DNA from: UBA1181 sp963619325
GTDB taxonomy: Bacteria; Bacteroidota; Bacteroidia; Bacteroidales; Paludibacteraceae
Direction of reading: 5' to 3'
Assembly: GCA_963619325.1 (NCBI GenBank)
Contig: CAVEVQ010000006.1
Coordinates: 19,617 to 83,616, forward strand
DNA length: 64,000 nucleotides
The notes beneath the pieces are model-generated. The model was not told the DNA's origin and ran no database searches. It saw nothing but the letters and a program-made list of their open reading frames with translations. Made by a program: the position numbers and the translations under genes. Shown one piece after another: positions 1 to 9,675 of the stretch (the first letter of the stretch is position 1; every line of letters begins with the position of its first letter).

Positions 1-1
1 A

Positions 2-100
2 TATAAGTTTTTGAAAGAGCCTTTGATCCGACGTTTTGGTCGGGAGTGGTATGACGAGGTTTGTATTGCGGCTGAAGAGTTGAAGAAAATCAAAGGATAG
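2..100 (+). CDS. C-terminal end of an unidentified protein (5' end outside window)
   Basis: An open frame runs in from the left edge and stops at TAG 98-100, giving about 32 C-terminal residues, basic and amphipathic, ending KKIKG. It lies 30 bases before the M16 peptidase on the same strand, so the two could be co-transcribed. The fragment is too short for me to assign a family. Reality as a gene end is inferred from the open frame and codon usage like that of its neighbours. Confidence 0.5.
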   Translation, partial: YKFLKEPLIRRFGREWYDEVCIAAEELKKIKG

Positions 101-130
101 TCCTGTAGTTGGGAAAACAAGTGCTTTGCG

Positions 131-1366
131 ATGAATTTAGAGACTGATATTTCTTTTTATGAGATGAAAAACGGCATTCGTGTGGTGCACGTTTACGATG
201 ACTCTCCGGTGGCTTATTGTGGTTTCGCCATCAACGTGGGAACTCGTGACGAGTTGGAACACGAATCGGGTATGGCGCATTTCATCGAACATACTCTCTT
301 TAAGGGAACGCAAAAACGGAAATCTTGGCATATCATCAATCGTTTAGAGTCTCTTGGTGGAGAGCTGAACGCATACACGGCGAAAGAAGAGACTTTCATT
401 CATGCGACAATGTTGTGTGATGACTATGAGTGTGCAATGGAATTGTGTTCCGATATCCTTTTCCATTCGACTTTCCCTCAGAAGGAAATAGAAAAAGAGG
501 TGGATGTGATTATAGAGGAGATTCAGTCCTGCAAGGATACTCCATCTGAACAGATTTACGATGATTTTGAAGGGATGCTTTTCCAAGGTACTGCGATGGG
601 ACGAAGTGTCTTAGGTGAGGCGAAAAAACTAAAAAAATACAAAACGCAGGATGCCGTAGATTTTGTCCAACGAACCTATTGTACGGATAGAATTTTGTTT
701 TTCTCTTTAGGAAAAATAACTTTTAAGAGGGTTGTCCGATTGGCAGAAAAATATTTTGGTGATGTACCTGAAAAAAAAGGTATTGTTCAGCCTAAATTGG
801 TTGTAGATTATCGTCCGTTCCAACTCGTGAAGAAAAAAAGAACTACGCAGGCTCATGTTATGATGGGAGGATTGGGCTATGACCTCTCTTCTGATAATCG
901 CCTCCCATTGGCTTTGCTCAACAACGTTTTGGGTGGTCCGTCTATGAATAGTAAGTTGAATCTGGTGGTCCGCGAGAAGTACGGAATGGCATACACTATT
1001 GAATCTTCCTATAACTCATACTCTGATTGTGGCGTTTTTGCTATCTATTACGGAACAGAAGAAAAAAATCGTGAGAAATGCAGTGAATTGGTGCGAACTG
1101 AATTGAAACGTGTTTGTATGCAACCATTCTCGAAATTACAATTAGACCGCTATAAGAAACAGTTGATGGGACAACTTGCAATTTCTCAAGAGAATAGAGA
1201 GTCGTTCATTCTTTCATTGGCAAAAAGTTTCCTGCGTTACAATGCTTTTGAATCTTTAAGTGATATTAATGACCAATTGGAAAAAATAACGCCAGAAATG
1301 TTGCTTGATGTTGCATCAGAGACATTTATGGAAGATAAAATATCGGAATTGGTTTTTACTAATTAG
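131..1366 (+). CDS. M16 family (insulinase/pitrilysin-like) zinc peptidase
   Basis: A 411-residue protein with the inverted zinc motif HxxEH at residues 50-54 (HFIEH) and the third zinc ligand at Glu130, seven residues after conserved Glu123, the spacing expected for M16. The N-terminal M16 domain is followed by a C-terminal M16_C half (about residues 175-350), so it is a single-unit processing-peptidase-like enzyme of usual length. No signal peptide is visible, so a cytoplasmic role in peptide or misfolded-protein cleavage is likely. The ATG at 131 gives the standard family N-terminus ending in NGxRVV. It is followed by 133 non-coding bases before the giant surface protein. Substrate is unknown. 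Confidence 0.9.
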   Translation: MNLETDISFYEMKNGIRVVHVYDDSPVAYCGFAINVGTRDELEHESGMAHFIEHTLFKGTQKRKSWHIINRLESLGGELNAYTAKEETFIHATMLCDDYECAMELCSDILFHSTFPQKEIEKEVDVIIEEIQSCKDTPSEQIYDDFEGMLFQGTAMGRSVLGEAKKLKKYKTQDAVDFVQRTYCTDRILFFSLGKITFKRVVRLAEKYFGDVPEKKGIVQPKLVVDYRPFQLVKKKRTTQAHVMMGGLGYDLSSDNRLPLALLNNVLGGPSMNSKLNLVVREKYGMAYTIESSYNSYSDCGVFAIYYGTEEKNREKCSELVRTELKRVCMQPFSKLQLDRYKKQLMGQLAISQENRESFILSLAKSFLRYNAFESLSDINDQLEKITPEMLLDVASETFMEDKISELVFTN

Positions 1367-1499
1367 TGTTTTTTTTACAAAAATTAACTTTTGATAAATT
1401 AAGTTTGCATTTCGTTGAAAAAATATGTCTGTGTGCTTTATTTGTTCTATCTTTTTTGTGATTCGGTTGAAAAGCCGATAAAAGAGATACATTATTACC

Positions 1500-4400
1500 A
1501 TGAAGCACTTCATACACGATTTTTGTTTGATTATTTACTTTTTGTTGGTGTTGCCGGTTTCTCTTGTCGCGCAGTCGATTGCTCCGACAGGGTTGAAGAT
1601 AGGTGGCTCTTTAGATGGTTGGGAATTGTACACGGGACGTTACTCGCTTAGTAAGTATACGGATAGCGAGGGCGATGAAGGATACGATTATGCCTATGAG
1701 TGGACAAATGTTTCCGAGGCGGATGCACGGGAAGAGGGGCGTATCCTCCTGTGTAGCGATATTGGCGCAGTGGATCCCATCATTGCGTGTAGTGGGTTTT
1801 ATGTAAATCCAGATAAGGAAATCGTTATTCAGGTAGGAAAAAACAGTGGAAAGGCAGAGGCTGTAAAAGACGTAAATGCACTCTATGCTTACGCTGAACG
1901 AATAAAATATAGTTTTGATGTGACTGAAGAGAGTACACTTTTCACTTATAAATATGCATGTGTCTTGCATGTTCCGGACAATGATTTGCATAGCTCTTAT
2001 ATGATGCCTGCATTTTTGGTTTCTGTGTTGTTAGAGTCTCCGTCTGGACAAAAAATCACACTTCCCTGCGAAAGTTTTTCCGGAAATGCCAGTTTCAACA
2101 ATTCATTGATACGAAATCCGTCTACTTGCCGTGAGTCAAAGGTGGAAAATGGACAGTCTCCTGAGGATTATGTCTACCAACCTTGGACGACCGTCAGTTA
2201 TGATTTGACCTCCTACATCGGCTACAAGGTTACAATAGAAATCATCAATCATGACTGCTTGGTTGAAAAGAAATATGGTTCAACGAACGCAGGTGGTGGT
2301 AGCCATAAGGCGTATGGTTATTTTTGGGGAAAAACGGAGCCTCTGAAACTGACACCTAAGAATTGTGGAAATGATGATGCTGTCGTTGTTGCTCCGACCG
2401 GATTCGTGAATTATAATTGGTATCGTTGCGATGAGAGTGGTATCTTGTTGGAGTCTGACGGAAATAAAATTACAATTCCTGCGGATGAAATTGTGGATGG
2501 TGCGCATTATTGTTGCGAGATGGTGGGTTCCAACGAGGCTTGCACGAAAATTAATATAGATACGGTTCTCTCGACGATTGACTTGTTGGCTGATTTCGAT
2601 TATGAGAACGATTGTGATATGAAAGTGAATTTCATAGATAAAAGCAAGGCAGAAAGAGATACTATTCAGAAATATCGTTGGGATTTCGGAGACGGATATT
2701 CGTCTGCATCTCCAAATCCGACCCACGAATATCAGTCTGCGGGTACTTATGATGTATCTCTGACGATTGTCTCCGGAAATGGGTGTTCCAACACGATTTC
2801 AAAACCTGTTTCTGTTCGCCCCCTGCCAATCTTGACAATTGATGGTGATCAGAATGTGTGTGAGGGAGATATGATCGCTCTCTCTTGTCTTTCTTCTCAG
2901 ATCGGCAGTCGTTTCTTTTGGTTGAATCAAAAAGGAGACACGGTTTCAAAAGATATTTCGTTACAGGAAAAAGCTACCGTGAGTCAGACTTACAGCGTTT
3001 ATATCGTTGATGAATATAGTTGTGCCTACAGTAAGATGGTGAATGTTTCTGTCTCAGCGGCTCCAACTGTTTTCATTAAAGGAGACACTTCTGTTTGCTT
3101 TAGTTCTCCTGCTAAATTATGGGTTTGGGGTGATGCTGATTCTTATGTTTGGAACACTGCGTATGTTGGGGACACATTGAAAATTACCCCTCAGAAGTCA
3201 TCTGATTATTGTGTTACAGGTGTGTATACACAAACGGGGTGTAAAGCATCAAAATGTGTGAACCTGAAGATTAAACCATTGCCAGATGTTAAAATAGAAG
3301 GTGCGTCTTCTATTTGTTCAGGTACTCAGACGACGCTCTACGCTGCCGGCGCAAAGGAATATTTGTGGCAGAATGTTTATTTTGGTGATTCGATGGTAGT
3401 TTCTCCTACAGAAACTTCAACTTACACCATTTTAGGAACTGATACTAATGGATGCTCTAATAGTTATATGCATAAATTGGTGGTGAACAACTCACCGACA
3501 TTAGTGGTTCATGGTAATAAAGATGTATGCGAAGGGGAGGCTCTGACGCTTTGGTTGGAGGGAGCGCAGTCGTATCTTTGGGATGATGGTGTTTCGAAAT
3601 CAATGGTTACTCGTACGCCGACATTGAACACTACCTCTTATAAGGTTCAAGGATTGACAAATGGTTGTGTTACGGATACGGTGATTCCAATAGTTGTGAA
3701 TCCAGTCCCAACGATTTTCGTTCAAGGTCAGGAGGAGGTTTGTGAAGGTGAAAAAATAACGCTTATGGTGCAAGGTGGTGAAACCTATAAATGGGCGACA
3801 GGCGAAACTACTGTAACTATAGAGAAAATATTGGCGACAAGCCAAACGTTCTATGTGACGGGTTATTCGGATAAGAATTGTGTGGGTACAGCTTCTTTCC
3901 CTGTGAATGTTCACCCTCTTCCTGTCTTTTCTATTCAAGGACCAACGGCTGTTTGCAAAGATAAATCGGTCTCCTTGGCGATTTCTAACGAGAATGATGA
4001 CTGTACTTACCAGTGGGATAATGGATATTTAGGAAAAACTTACGAAATGTTTGTCTCTGACACTACAACTATTCAAGTGTTGGCGACAGACACGGCCTAT
4101 GGGTGTTCCTCTTTAAAGAAACATACGGTTAACACTTTGCCTTATCCGGAAGTGAAAGTAGATGGTAAAACCACGGTTTGCAATGGCGTTACTATGCAAT
4201 TGTCTGCTTCGGGTGCGGCCAGTTATCTGTGGAGCGATAGCTCTACGACGAATACGCTCATTCAGAAGGCCTCTGCAAACACTGTTTTGTGGGTTGAAGG
4301 AACGATTAACGGCTGTACTACGAAAAAAGAAGTGCCGATTACGGTTCTTCCTGCTCCGTATGTTTGGTTTGATGGGATCACTACGATATGTTTTGGAGAT

Positions 4401-6026
4401 TCGTTGTATCTGACGGCTCGCGGTGCGGAAAGCTACCAATGGAATGCCTCCGTTGAAGGTCAAAATTACAGGTCGAAGCCGAATGTCTCTTCTTACGTTT
4501 CTTTGATTGGTACGGGTGAGAATGGATGTACGTCAAAGTTGTCAATACCCTTCACAGTCCGTTCTAAACCAACGGTTGGAATTTCTGGATTTGAGACTAT
4601 CTGTAAAAATGGTACTGTGAGTCTTTCTGCTACAGGTAGAGGACTTGTTCAGTTTGCCTGGTCAACAGGTGAATCAGCTCAGTCAATAGAGACTACTCTA
4701 TCAGAAACGAAGACTTTTGAAGTCCAGGCCTGGGATACCTTAGGTTGTACAAATACTGCGCAATATACGGTTTATACGATAGATCCTCCTTCTATTTCGT
4801 TCACTGGAGATACCGTGGTTTGTGATGGTGGAACTATTGTCTTGGACGGGCATGGAGCATCTAATTTTTCTTGGTTGGCAAATGGATCTATAATTGGTCA
4901 AGGATCAAGATTGTCTTATGTCCCTAAGCGAAGCATAGCGGTTCAAATGGTTGGAACTCAGAATAATTGTTCTTCAACAAAGAGTATTTATCTGAAGGTC
5001 AACCAGATTCCAAATGTGGCGATTGTTGGTCCGACAGGAGTTTGTAAGAACGAGCAAGTCGATTTGACAGCAACAGGAGCCGATAGATACGAGTGGAGTA
5101 CTGGCGACACAACTGCCACAATCACTCGTCCTATCTCAGTTACAACATCGTATATTGTCAATGGAATAACAAAAAGTGGATGTAACGCAAAAAAAAGTGT
5201 TCTTGTGGAAGTATATCCCGATTTAAATGTATCTTTGGAGGAAATTAGTAAGAGTGGATGTCCTGATGCTCCAACTACGGTTGTTTTGGGGGCGGAAGGG
5301 GCCTTAAATTACACATATAGTAGCGAACCATACAACGCAACTATCAGTGGTACAACATCTTATGATTTGGAGGCATTGATAGATGAATCGACGGAGGTTT
5401 ATGTTATCGGTACTGACATTAATGGATGTAAGGGTTACGATACGATACGAATTGAGCCTAAAACGAGTGAAGGAATGAGGTTTAATATTGTTCCTTCAAT
5501 TATAGAGGAGAGCGATCCAGTCGTACATCTGTCGGGAGTGAATCCTATAGAGGCGGAGTGGTCTTGGAGATTAAAGGCGAATACAGAGCCTCATGAAGTA
5601 GCTAATTTGGATGGAATGTTCGTCAAGTATGAGTTCGATAAAGATGAGCTTGCAATTGAAGATTCGTTCAAGGTTGTGGTGAAAGTGAAGGATGAAAACG
5701 GTTGTCAGTACAGTCGTAGTTCGTATGTGTATGTATGGAAGGACGTTTGGGCACCGACGGCTTTTTCTCCGAATGGAGATGGCATGAATGATGTGTTCCG
5801 TTTCAGAGGAGGTGATTTCATAGAAGATTTCCACTATGTTATTTATAACCGTCACGGAAAGGTTGTTTTCGTGGGCAATGATGTAAAAGACGGATGGGAT
5901 GGAAATTACCCTAATGGAGAACAATGTCCGATGGGAGTCTATGGTTGGTCTGTTACTTATAAAAGCAATTATAAGGGAATAGACAAATCAGGCGAATATA
6001 AAGGATTTGTGAGTGTTATTAGATAG
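1500..6026 (+). CDS. Giant surface protein: PKD domain, 11 Ig-like repeats, T9SS type B sorting domain
   Basis: 1508 residues. Residues 1-25 form a signal peptide ending VAQ. After a roughly 340-residue N-terminal region comes a PKD domain (about 363-443, with WDFGDG and the GTYDVSL strand). Eleven repeats of about 75-90 residues follow, each opening with a hydrophobic strand, G, and a V/I-C pair (for example DGDQNVCEGD, QGQEEVCEGE) and carrying a later SYxW-type strand and a second Cys. The C-terminus (about 1413-1508) is a gliding-motility-associated CHU_C/type B sorting domain with the hallmark AFSPNGDGMND. It is therefore predicted to be exported by T9SS and attached to or released at the surface as an adhesin-like fibre. 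The next gene encodes a PorP/SprF-like protein, the usual companion of type B cargo. Ligand unknown. Confidence 0.9.
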   Translation: MKHFIHDFCLIIYFLLVLPVSLVAQSIAPTGLKIGGSLDGWELYTGRYSLSKYTDSEGDEGYDYAYEWTNVSEADAREEGRILLCSDIGAVDPIIACSGFYVNPDKEIVIQVGKNSGKAEAVKDVNALYAYAERIKYSFDVTEESTLFTYKYACVLHVPDNDLHSSYMMPAFLVSVLLESPSGQKITLPCESFSGNASFNNSLIRNPSTCRESKVENGQSPEDYVYQPWTTVSYDLTSYIGYKVTIEIINHDCLVEKKYGSTNAGGGSHKAYGYFWGKTEPLKLTPKNCGNDDAVVVAPTGFVNYNWYRCDESGILLESDGNKITIPADEIVDGAHYCCEMVGSNEACTKINIDTVLSTIDLLADFDYENDCDMKVNFIDKSKAERDTIQKYRWDFGDGYSSASPNPTHEYQSAGTYDVSLTIVSGNGCSNTISKPVSVRPLPILTIDGDQNVCEGDMIALSCLSSQIGSRFFWLNQKGDTVSKDISLQEKATVSQTYSVYIVDEYSCAYSKMVNVSVSAAPTVFIKGDTSVCFSSPAKLWVWGDADSYVWNTAYVGDTLKITPQKSSDYCVTGVYTQTGCKASKCVNLKIKPLPDVKIEGASSICSGTQTTLYAAGAKEYLWQNVYFGDSMVVSPTETSTYTILGTDTNGCSNSYMHKLVVNNSPTLVVHGNKDVCEGEALTLWLEGAQSYLWDDGVSKSMVTRTPTLNTTSYKVQGLTNGCVTDTVIPIVVNPVPTIFVQGQEEVCEGEKITLMVQGGETYKWATGETTVTIEKILATSQTFYVTGYSDKNCVGTASFPVNVHPLPVFSIQGPTAVCKDKSVSLAISNENDDCTYQWDNGYLGKTYEMFVSDTTTIQVLATDTAYGCSSLKKHTVNTLPYPEVKVDGKTTVCNGVTMQLSASGAASYLWSDSSTTNTLIQKASANTVLWVEGTINGCTTKKEVPITVLPAPYVWFDGITTICFGDSLYLTARGAESYQWNASVEGQNYRSKPNVSSYVSLIGTGENGCTSKLSIPFTVRSKPTVGISGFETICKNGTVSLSATGRGLVQFAWSTGESAQSIETTLSETKTFEVQAWDTLGCTNTAQYTVYTIDPPSISFTGDTVVCDGGTIVLDGHGASNFSWLANGSIIGQGSRLSYVPKRSIAVQMVGTQNNCSSTKSIYLKVNQIPNVAIVGPTGVCKNEQVDLTATGADRYEWSTGDTTATITRPISVTTSYIVNGITKSGCNAKKSVLVEVYPDLNVSLEEISKSGCPDAPTTVVLGAEGALNYTYSSEPYNATISGTTSYDLEALIDESTEVYVIGTDINGCKGYDTIRIEPKTSEGMRFNIVPSIIEESDPVVHLSGVNPIEAEWSWRLKANTEPHEVANLDGMFVKYEFDKDELAIEDSFKVVVKVKDENGCQYSRSSYVYVWKDVWAPTAFSPNGDGMNDVFRFRGGDFIEDFHYVIYNRHGKVVFVGNDVKDGWDGNYPNGEQCPMGVYGWSVTYKSNYKGIDKSGEYKGFVSVIR

Positions 6027-6054
6027 ATTAGAGAAGAAAGATAACTGCAAAGTG

Positions 6055-7041
6055 ATGAGGAAATTTTTACTAGGAATATTATTGGGATTAAGTGTATTCT
6101 CATTCAGTGCGATGGGTCAAGACTATGGTTTAACGAGCCATAATACGATGCCTTTTGCGTTGAACCCTTCCTTGGCGGGTGCCGCAAACTCGGTTCGTTT
6201 TGGTTTAAATTATCGTCAGCATTGGCCTGCTTTGGGAAATAAGTTCCATACCGTCCGTGCATCATACGACCAGAATTTTTACAAGCAAATGTGTTCCGTC
6301 GGTTTTGCGTATATGTACGATAACTTGGCGGGTGGTTGTATGCAGACGCATGAGTTTGACTTAATATATTCACACACAATTCGTCTTAAACCGCACTATT
6401 TCATACGTCTCGGTGTTCAGGCTGCTTTGTTTGCGAACTTCTTAGGCGATGGTCAGGTTTTTGAAGATCAGTGGTCTGACTACTATCGTAGGGTAGTGAA
6501 AAATACTAGTGAAAATATAGGAGATAGAGATTCTCGTGTTTATCCGGATTTCTCCGCTGGTGGTTCTTTTGTGATTGAGAATATGCTCACTTTTGGCGTA
6601 TCTATCTATCATATCGGTCAGCCTAAGAACGGTTTCTTGGATAAAAGCGAGAATGTGTTGAATCGTAAACTGACAGTTCATGCGAGTTATTATAAGGATT
6701 TGCTGACAAAAAATGGTTTGTTTGGCCGTTCTGATTTGTCAAGTAACTATTTGTTTTTCAACGTATACTATCAAATTCAGGGTCAAGACCAGAACTTCTA
6801 TTCTGGCATCGGCTTGCTATACAGTCCGTTGATTGTGGGTGTCGCCTTCAAATCGGATTTCCGCGATGTGTATACACCATCTTTTATGGCGGGTCTTCAG
6901 TTCGGTAGTTTCCAATTCACTTACACTTACGATTTGTTCACGGGTTACAAGAACAAAAATGGTTCGTGGTCTCATGAGTTGAACTTGGTTTATATTATAC
7001 GTAAACACGAGAAGTATCCATGTCCGGTTGTCTACTGGTAA
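6055..7041 (+). CDS. PorP/SprF family T9SS-associated outer-membrane protein
   Basis: 328 residues from ATG 6055, which gives a clean signal peptide (MRKFLLGILLGLS, cleavage near AMGQ). An in-frame start at 6013 would overlap the upstream stop and add a charged 14-residue leader, so it is disfavoured. The mature start (YGLTSHNTMPFALNPSLAGA) and the alternating beta-strand pattern with aromatic residues match the PorP/SprF family of outer-membrane beta-barrels. SprF is needed for secretion of the adhesin SprB in Flavobacterium, and paralogues sit beside type B sorting-domain cargo; here the gene lies 28 bases after such a cargo gene. I infer a dedicated anchoring or secretion partner for the giant repeat protein. 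Confidence 0.92.
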   Translation: MRKFLLGILLGLSVFSFSAMGQDYGLTSHNTMPFALNPSLAGAANSVRFGLNYRQHWPALGNKFHTVRASYDQNFYKQMCSVGFAYMYDNLAGGCMQTHEFDLIYSHTIRLKPHYFIRLGVQAALFANFLGDGQVFEDQWSDYYRRVVKNTSENIGDRDSRVYPDFSAGGSFVIENMLTFGVSIYHIGQPKNGFLDKSENVLNRKLTVHASYYKDLLTKNGLFGRSDLSSNYLFFNVYYQIQGQDQNFYSGIGLLYSPLIVGVAFKSDFRDVYTPSFMAGLQFGSFQFTYTYDLFTGYKNKNGSWSHELNLVYIIRKHEKYPCPVVYW

Positions 7042-7054
7042 TAGTTCGTGGTGT

Positions 7055-7693
7055 ATGGATTTGGAGAACGAATTCTTAGAAAAGTACATTCTGGCTCATA
7101 TCGACAATGAGCCAGAATATTTGAGAAGGTTGGTGCGCGACACTAACCTTTATACTTTGAAACCGAGAATGTTGTCAGGACACCTTCAGGGACGTATGTT
7201 GAAGATGTTTTGTGAAATGATGTCTGCAGAGAGAATCTTGGAGATTGGTACTTTCACTGGCTACTCAGCATTGTGTATGGCAGAGGCTCTGTCCAAAGAT
7301 GGCGAACTACATACCATTGAAATATTTGATGAATTGGAGGAGTTTTTGGAAAAAAGATTTTCAGAAAGTGAATATGCCGATAAAATTCATCTTCATATTG
7401 GAGATGCTATAGAAATCGTGCCACAATTGGATGGTTTGTTTGACGTTGTCTTTATGGATGGTAATAAACGTCATTATGAACAGTATTTTGAGGTCGTCTA
7501 CCCGAAGTTGAGATTAGGCGGTTTGATTATTGCCGATAATACCTTGTGGGATGGTCATGTTATAGAGAATTCAAAAGATGCTCAGACTTTAGGAATACAA
7601 CGGTTCAATGATTCGATTTATGAAGATGATAGAGTTGAAAAAGTGATAGTTCCGGTTAGAGATGGAATGACTTTAATTCGTAAAGTGAAATAA
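7055..7693 (+). CDS. Class I SAM-dependent O-methyltransferase (family 3)
   Basis: About 212 residues from ATG 7055; an earlier in-frame ATG at 7028 overlaps the PorP-like gene. Motif I ILEIGTFTGYSAL binds S-adenosylmethionine, followed by the acidic HTIEIFDE strand, VVFMDGNKRHY (metal and catalytic Asp region) and IIADNTLWDGHV, all typical of the catechol/caffeoyl-CoA O-methyltransferase family (Methyltransf_3). The protein has no signal peptide and is cytosolic. The substrate cannot be told; bacterial members are often annotated YrrM/TrmR-like, and the latter modify wobble uridine in tRNA, a possibility here given other tRNA-modification genes in the window but not supported by context. Confidence 0.88.
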   Translation: MDLENEFLEKYILAHIDNEPEYLRRLVRDTNLYTLKPRMLSGHLQGRMLKMFCEMMSAERILEIGTFTGYSALCMAEALSKDGELHTIEIFDELEEFLEKRFSESEYADKIHLHIGDAIEIVPQLDGLFDVVFMDGNKRHYEQYFEVVYPKLRLGGLIIADNTLWDGHVIENSKDAQTLGIQRFNDSIYEDDRVEKVIVPVRDGMTLIRKVK

Positions 7694-7706
7694 AAAATAA
7701 AAACGA

Positions 7707-8249
7707 ATGAGACTTAGTGCGATAGATAAATTTTTTTCAAGAGAGAATGTTGTAAAATTTCTTTTTCTGATAACCTTGCCATTATCCGTTTTTGTTGTAT
7801 CGTGCAACGACAGTGATTCTTCTGAAGATACAATCGAAGAGATACGCGCCAATAAAGAGAAAGGTGAAGCATATCTGAAGGAGATAGAAAGTATGTCGGG
7901 AGTAAAAAAGGACCCTTCCGGGTTGCTTTATCAGGTGGTCACGGCGACTAATGGGACAAAGCCAGGTGCAAAGGACACGGTTTGTATACATTATAATGGA
8001 TTTCAAGTAGATGGTTCTCAGTTTATTGCAAAAAATGATACTATTGCGATGGAGGATTTGGAGAAAGGTCTGCACATTGGATTAAGACATATGAATGAAG
8101 GTGCGACATACAATCTTTATGTTCCCTATTATTTGATGTATGGTACGTCCAAAGCATCGACCGTTTATGACGGAAATACAATTACTATAACAGAATATTC
8201 TGCCCTTATGTATGAAATGAGGTTAGATTCTATTATTTTTGTAAAGTAA
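7707..8249 (+). CDS. FKBP-like peptidyl-prolyl isomerase lipoprotein, active site degenerate
   Basis: 180 residues. A basic, hydrophobic N-terminus ends in a lipobox FVVSC with Cys33 as the lipidated residue. A linker (about 34-70) leads into an FKBP fold (about 71-180): GLLYQVV, the VCIHYNGFQVDGSQF strand, and a C-terminal LYVPYYLMYG that corresponds to the conserved IPPELAYG strand. The usual FDSS and the IPGW tryptophan region are replaced (FIAKND; MEDLEKGLHIGL), so isomerase activity may be weak or absent and the protein may act as a periplasmic chaperone. It starts 13 bases after the methyltransferase stop, suggesting co-transcription. Confidence 0.8.
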   Translation: MRLSAIDKFFSRENVVKFLFLITLPLSVFVVSCNDSDSSEDTIEEIRANKEKGEAYLKEIESMSGVKKDPSGLLYQVVTATNGTKPGAKDTVCIHYNGFQVDGSQFIAKNDTIAMEDLEKGLHIGLRHMNEGATYNLYVPYYLMYGTSKASTVYDGNTITITEYSALMYEMRLDSIIFVK

Positions 8250-8314
8250 AAGGTATGAACCGTAGATGTGTTGAAATAGTAAGAATATAAATAACTAACT
8301 ATATACTTAGAGTT

Positions 8315-9586
8315 ATGTTGACGTTAAAGGTTATCACAGAGAATCCGGACGAGGTAGTCCGCAAGTTGGCGAGAAAGCAGTTCGACGCGAAGGAGCCGAT
8401 TGCGAAAGTTTTGGAATTAGACAAGGTCCGCAGGACATCCCAAGCCTCCTTGGATTCAATTTTAGCAGAGATTAACGCTTTGTCAAAGAGCGTAGGCCAA
8501 CTGATGAAAGAAGGAAAGAAAGATGAAGCCCAGTCTGCTAAGGATAAGGTCGCAGCTCTTAAAGAGCAGACGAAGGATTTGCAAGCAGGTATGGACGATG
8601 CTCAGTCTCAGATTACCGCCATCCTTTGCACTGTGCCTAATGTGCCATACGATGATGTGCCTGACGGAAAGACGGCAGAAGATAATGAAGTAGTCAAGAT
8701 GGGTAACCAGGTAGTGGAGTTGCCCGCAGATGCTCTTCCACATTGGGAGTTGGCTAAGAAATATGATTTGATTGATTTTGAATTGGGCGTGAAAATCACT
8801 GGTGCAGGATTTCCTGTTTACAAGGGACAAGGAGCTCGACTACAACGTGCGTTGATTAATTTCTTCTTAGATGAGGCTCGTGCGGCTGGTTATACCGAGA
8901 TCATGCCACCAACGGTTGTTAATCAGGCTTCCGGATTCGGAACTGGACAATTGCCAGATAAGGAAGGTCAGATGTATCATTGTGAGGTAGATGATCTTTA
9001 TTTGATTCCGACGGCGGAAGTGCCTGTTACGAATATATATCGTGATGTTATCTTGGATGAAAAAGATCTTCCTATCAAGAATTGCGCGTACACACAATGT
9101 TTTCGTCGTGAGGCGGGTTCTTATGGAAAGGATGTTCGTGGTTTGAATCGTTTACATGAGTTTTCTAAGATAGAAATTGTCAGAATTGATACTCCAGAAC
9201 ATTCAAAAGAATCTCACAAGGAAATGTTGGCACACGTTGAGAGCCTGGTTCAAAAGTTAGAGTTGCCATACCGTATCCTTCATCTTTGCGGTGGAGACAT
9301 GAGCTTTACGGCGGCAACATGCTATGACTTTGAAGTTTATTCGGAGGCTCAAAAACGGTGGTTGGAGGTTTCCTCTGTTTCTAATTTTGACTCTTACCAA
9401 GCAAATCGATTGAAATGTCGTTATAAAGGGGCGGATAAGAAAACCCAGCTATGCCATACTTTGAATGGAAGTGCTTTGGCTTTGCCTCGTATCGTGGCTG
9501 CTATATTGGAGAATAACCAAACTCCAGAAGGAATCAGAATTCCTAAGGCTTTGGTTCCTTATACCGGCTTTGAGTATATCAAATAG
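8315..9586 (+). CDS. serS: Seryl-tRNA synthetase
   Basis: 423 residues, the usual length. The N-terminal coiled-coil arm that binds the tRNA-Ser long variable arm spans about residues 30-105 (heptads rich in Ala, Lys, Gln). The class II core follows with motif 2 around FRREAGSYG and motif 3 with the LNGSALALPR signature near the C-terminus. The enzyme charges tRNA-Ser (and tRNA-Sec where present) with serine. A TATTTTTG match at 8234-8241, inside the end of the FKBP gene, could be its own -7 box. A strong terminator follows at 9630. Confidence 0.98.
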   Translation: MLTLKVITENPDEVVRKLARKQFDAKEPIAKVLELDKVRRTSQASLDSILAEINALSKSVGQLMKEGKKDEAQSAKDKVAALKEQTKDLQAGMDDAQSQITAILCTVPNVPYDDVPDGKTAEDNEVVKMGNQVVELPADALPHWELAKKYDLIDFELGVKITGAGFPVYKGQGARLQRALINFFLDEARAAGYTEIMPPTVVNQASGFGTGQLPDKEGQMYHCEVDDLYLIPTAEVPVTNIYRDVILDEKDLPIKNCAYTQCFRREAGSYGKDVRGLNRLHEFSKIEIVRIDTPEHSKESHKEMLAHVESLVQKLELPYRILHLCGGDMSFTAATCYDFEVYSEAQKRWLEVSSVSNFDSYQANRLKCRYKGADKKTQLCHTLNGSALALPRIVAAILENNQTPEGIRIPKALVPYTGFEYIK

Positions 9587-9629
9587 AATAAAGGTCATTT
9601 AGTTTTGTTAACTATTTATAAGGGAATAG

Positions 9630-9668
9630 GGTGCAGAAGCCAGATTTAATGGCTTTCGCACCTTTTTT
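9630..9668 (+). terminator. Rho-independent terminator after serS
   Basis: A stem of 12 pairs (9630-9641 with 9651-9662, one A/C mismatch and one G-T pair) with a 9-base loop is followed by six T at 9663-9668. It ends the serS transcript and lies on the in-frame GTG at 9631, ruling that out as the start of the next gene. Confidence 0.85.
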
Positions 9669-9675
9669 CCTTTTT

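Noticed and set aside
1500..6026. Giant gene as a possible mobile-element or toxin (polymorphic toxin, Rhs)
   Set aside because: No YD repeats, RHS core or C-terminal toxin domain; the C-terminus is a standard T9SS type B sorting domain.
9631..9675. GTG start at 9631 for agmatine deiminase
   Set aside because: It lies in the stem of the serS terminator and the extra residues are not part of the protein family.
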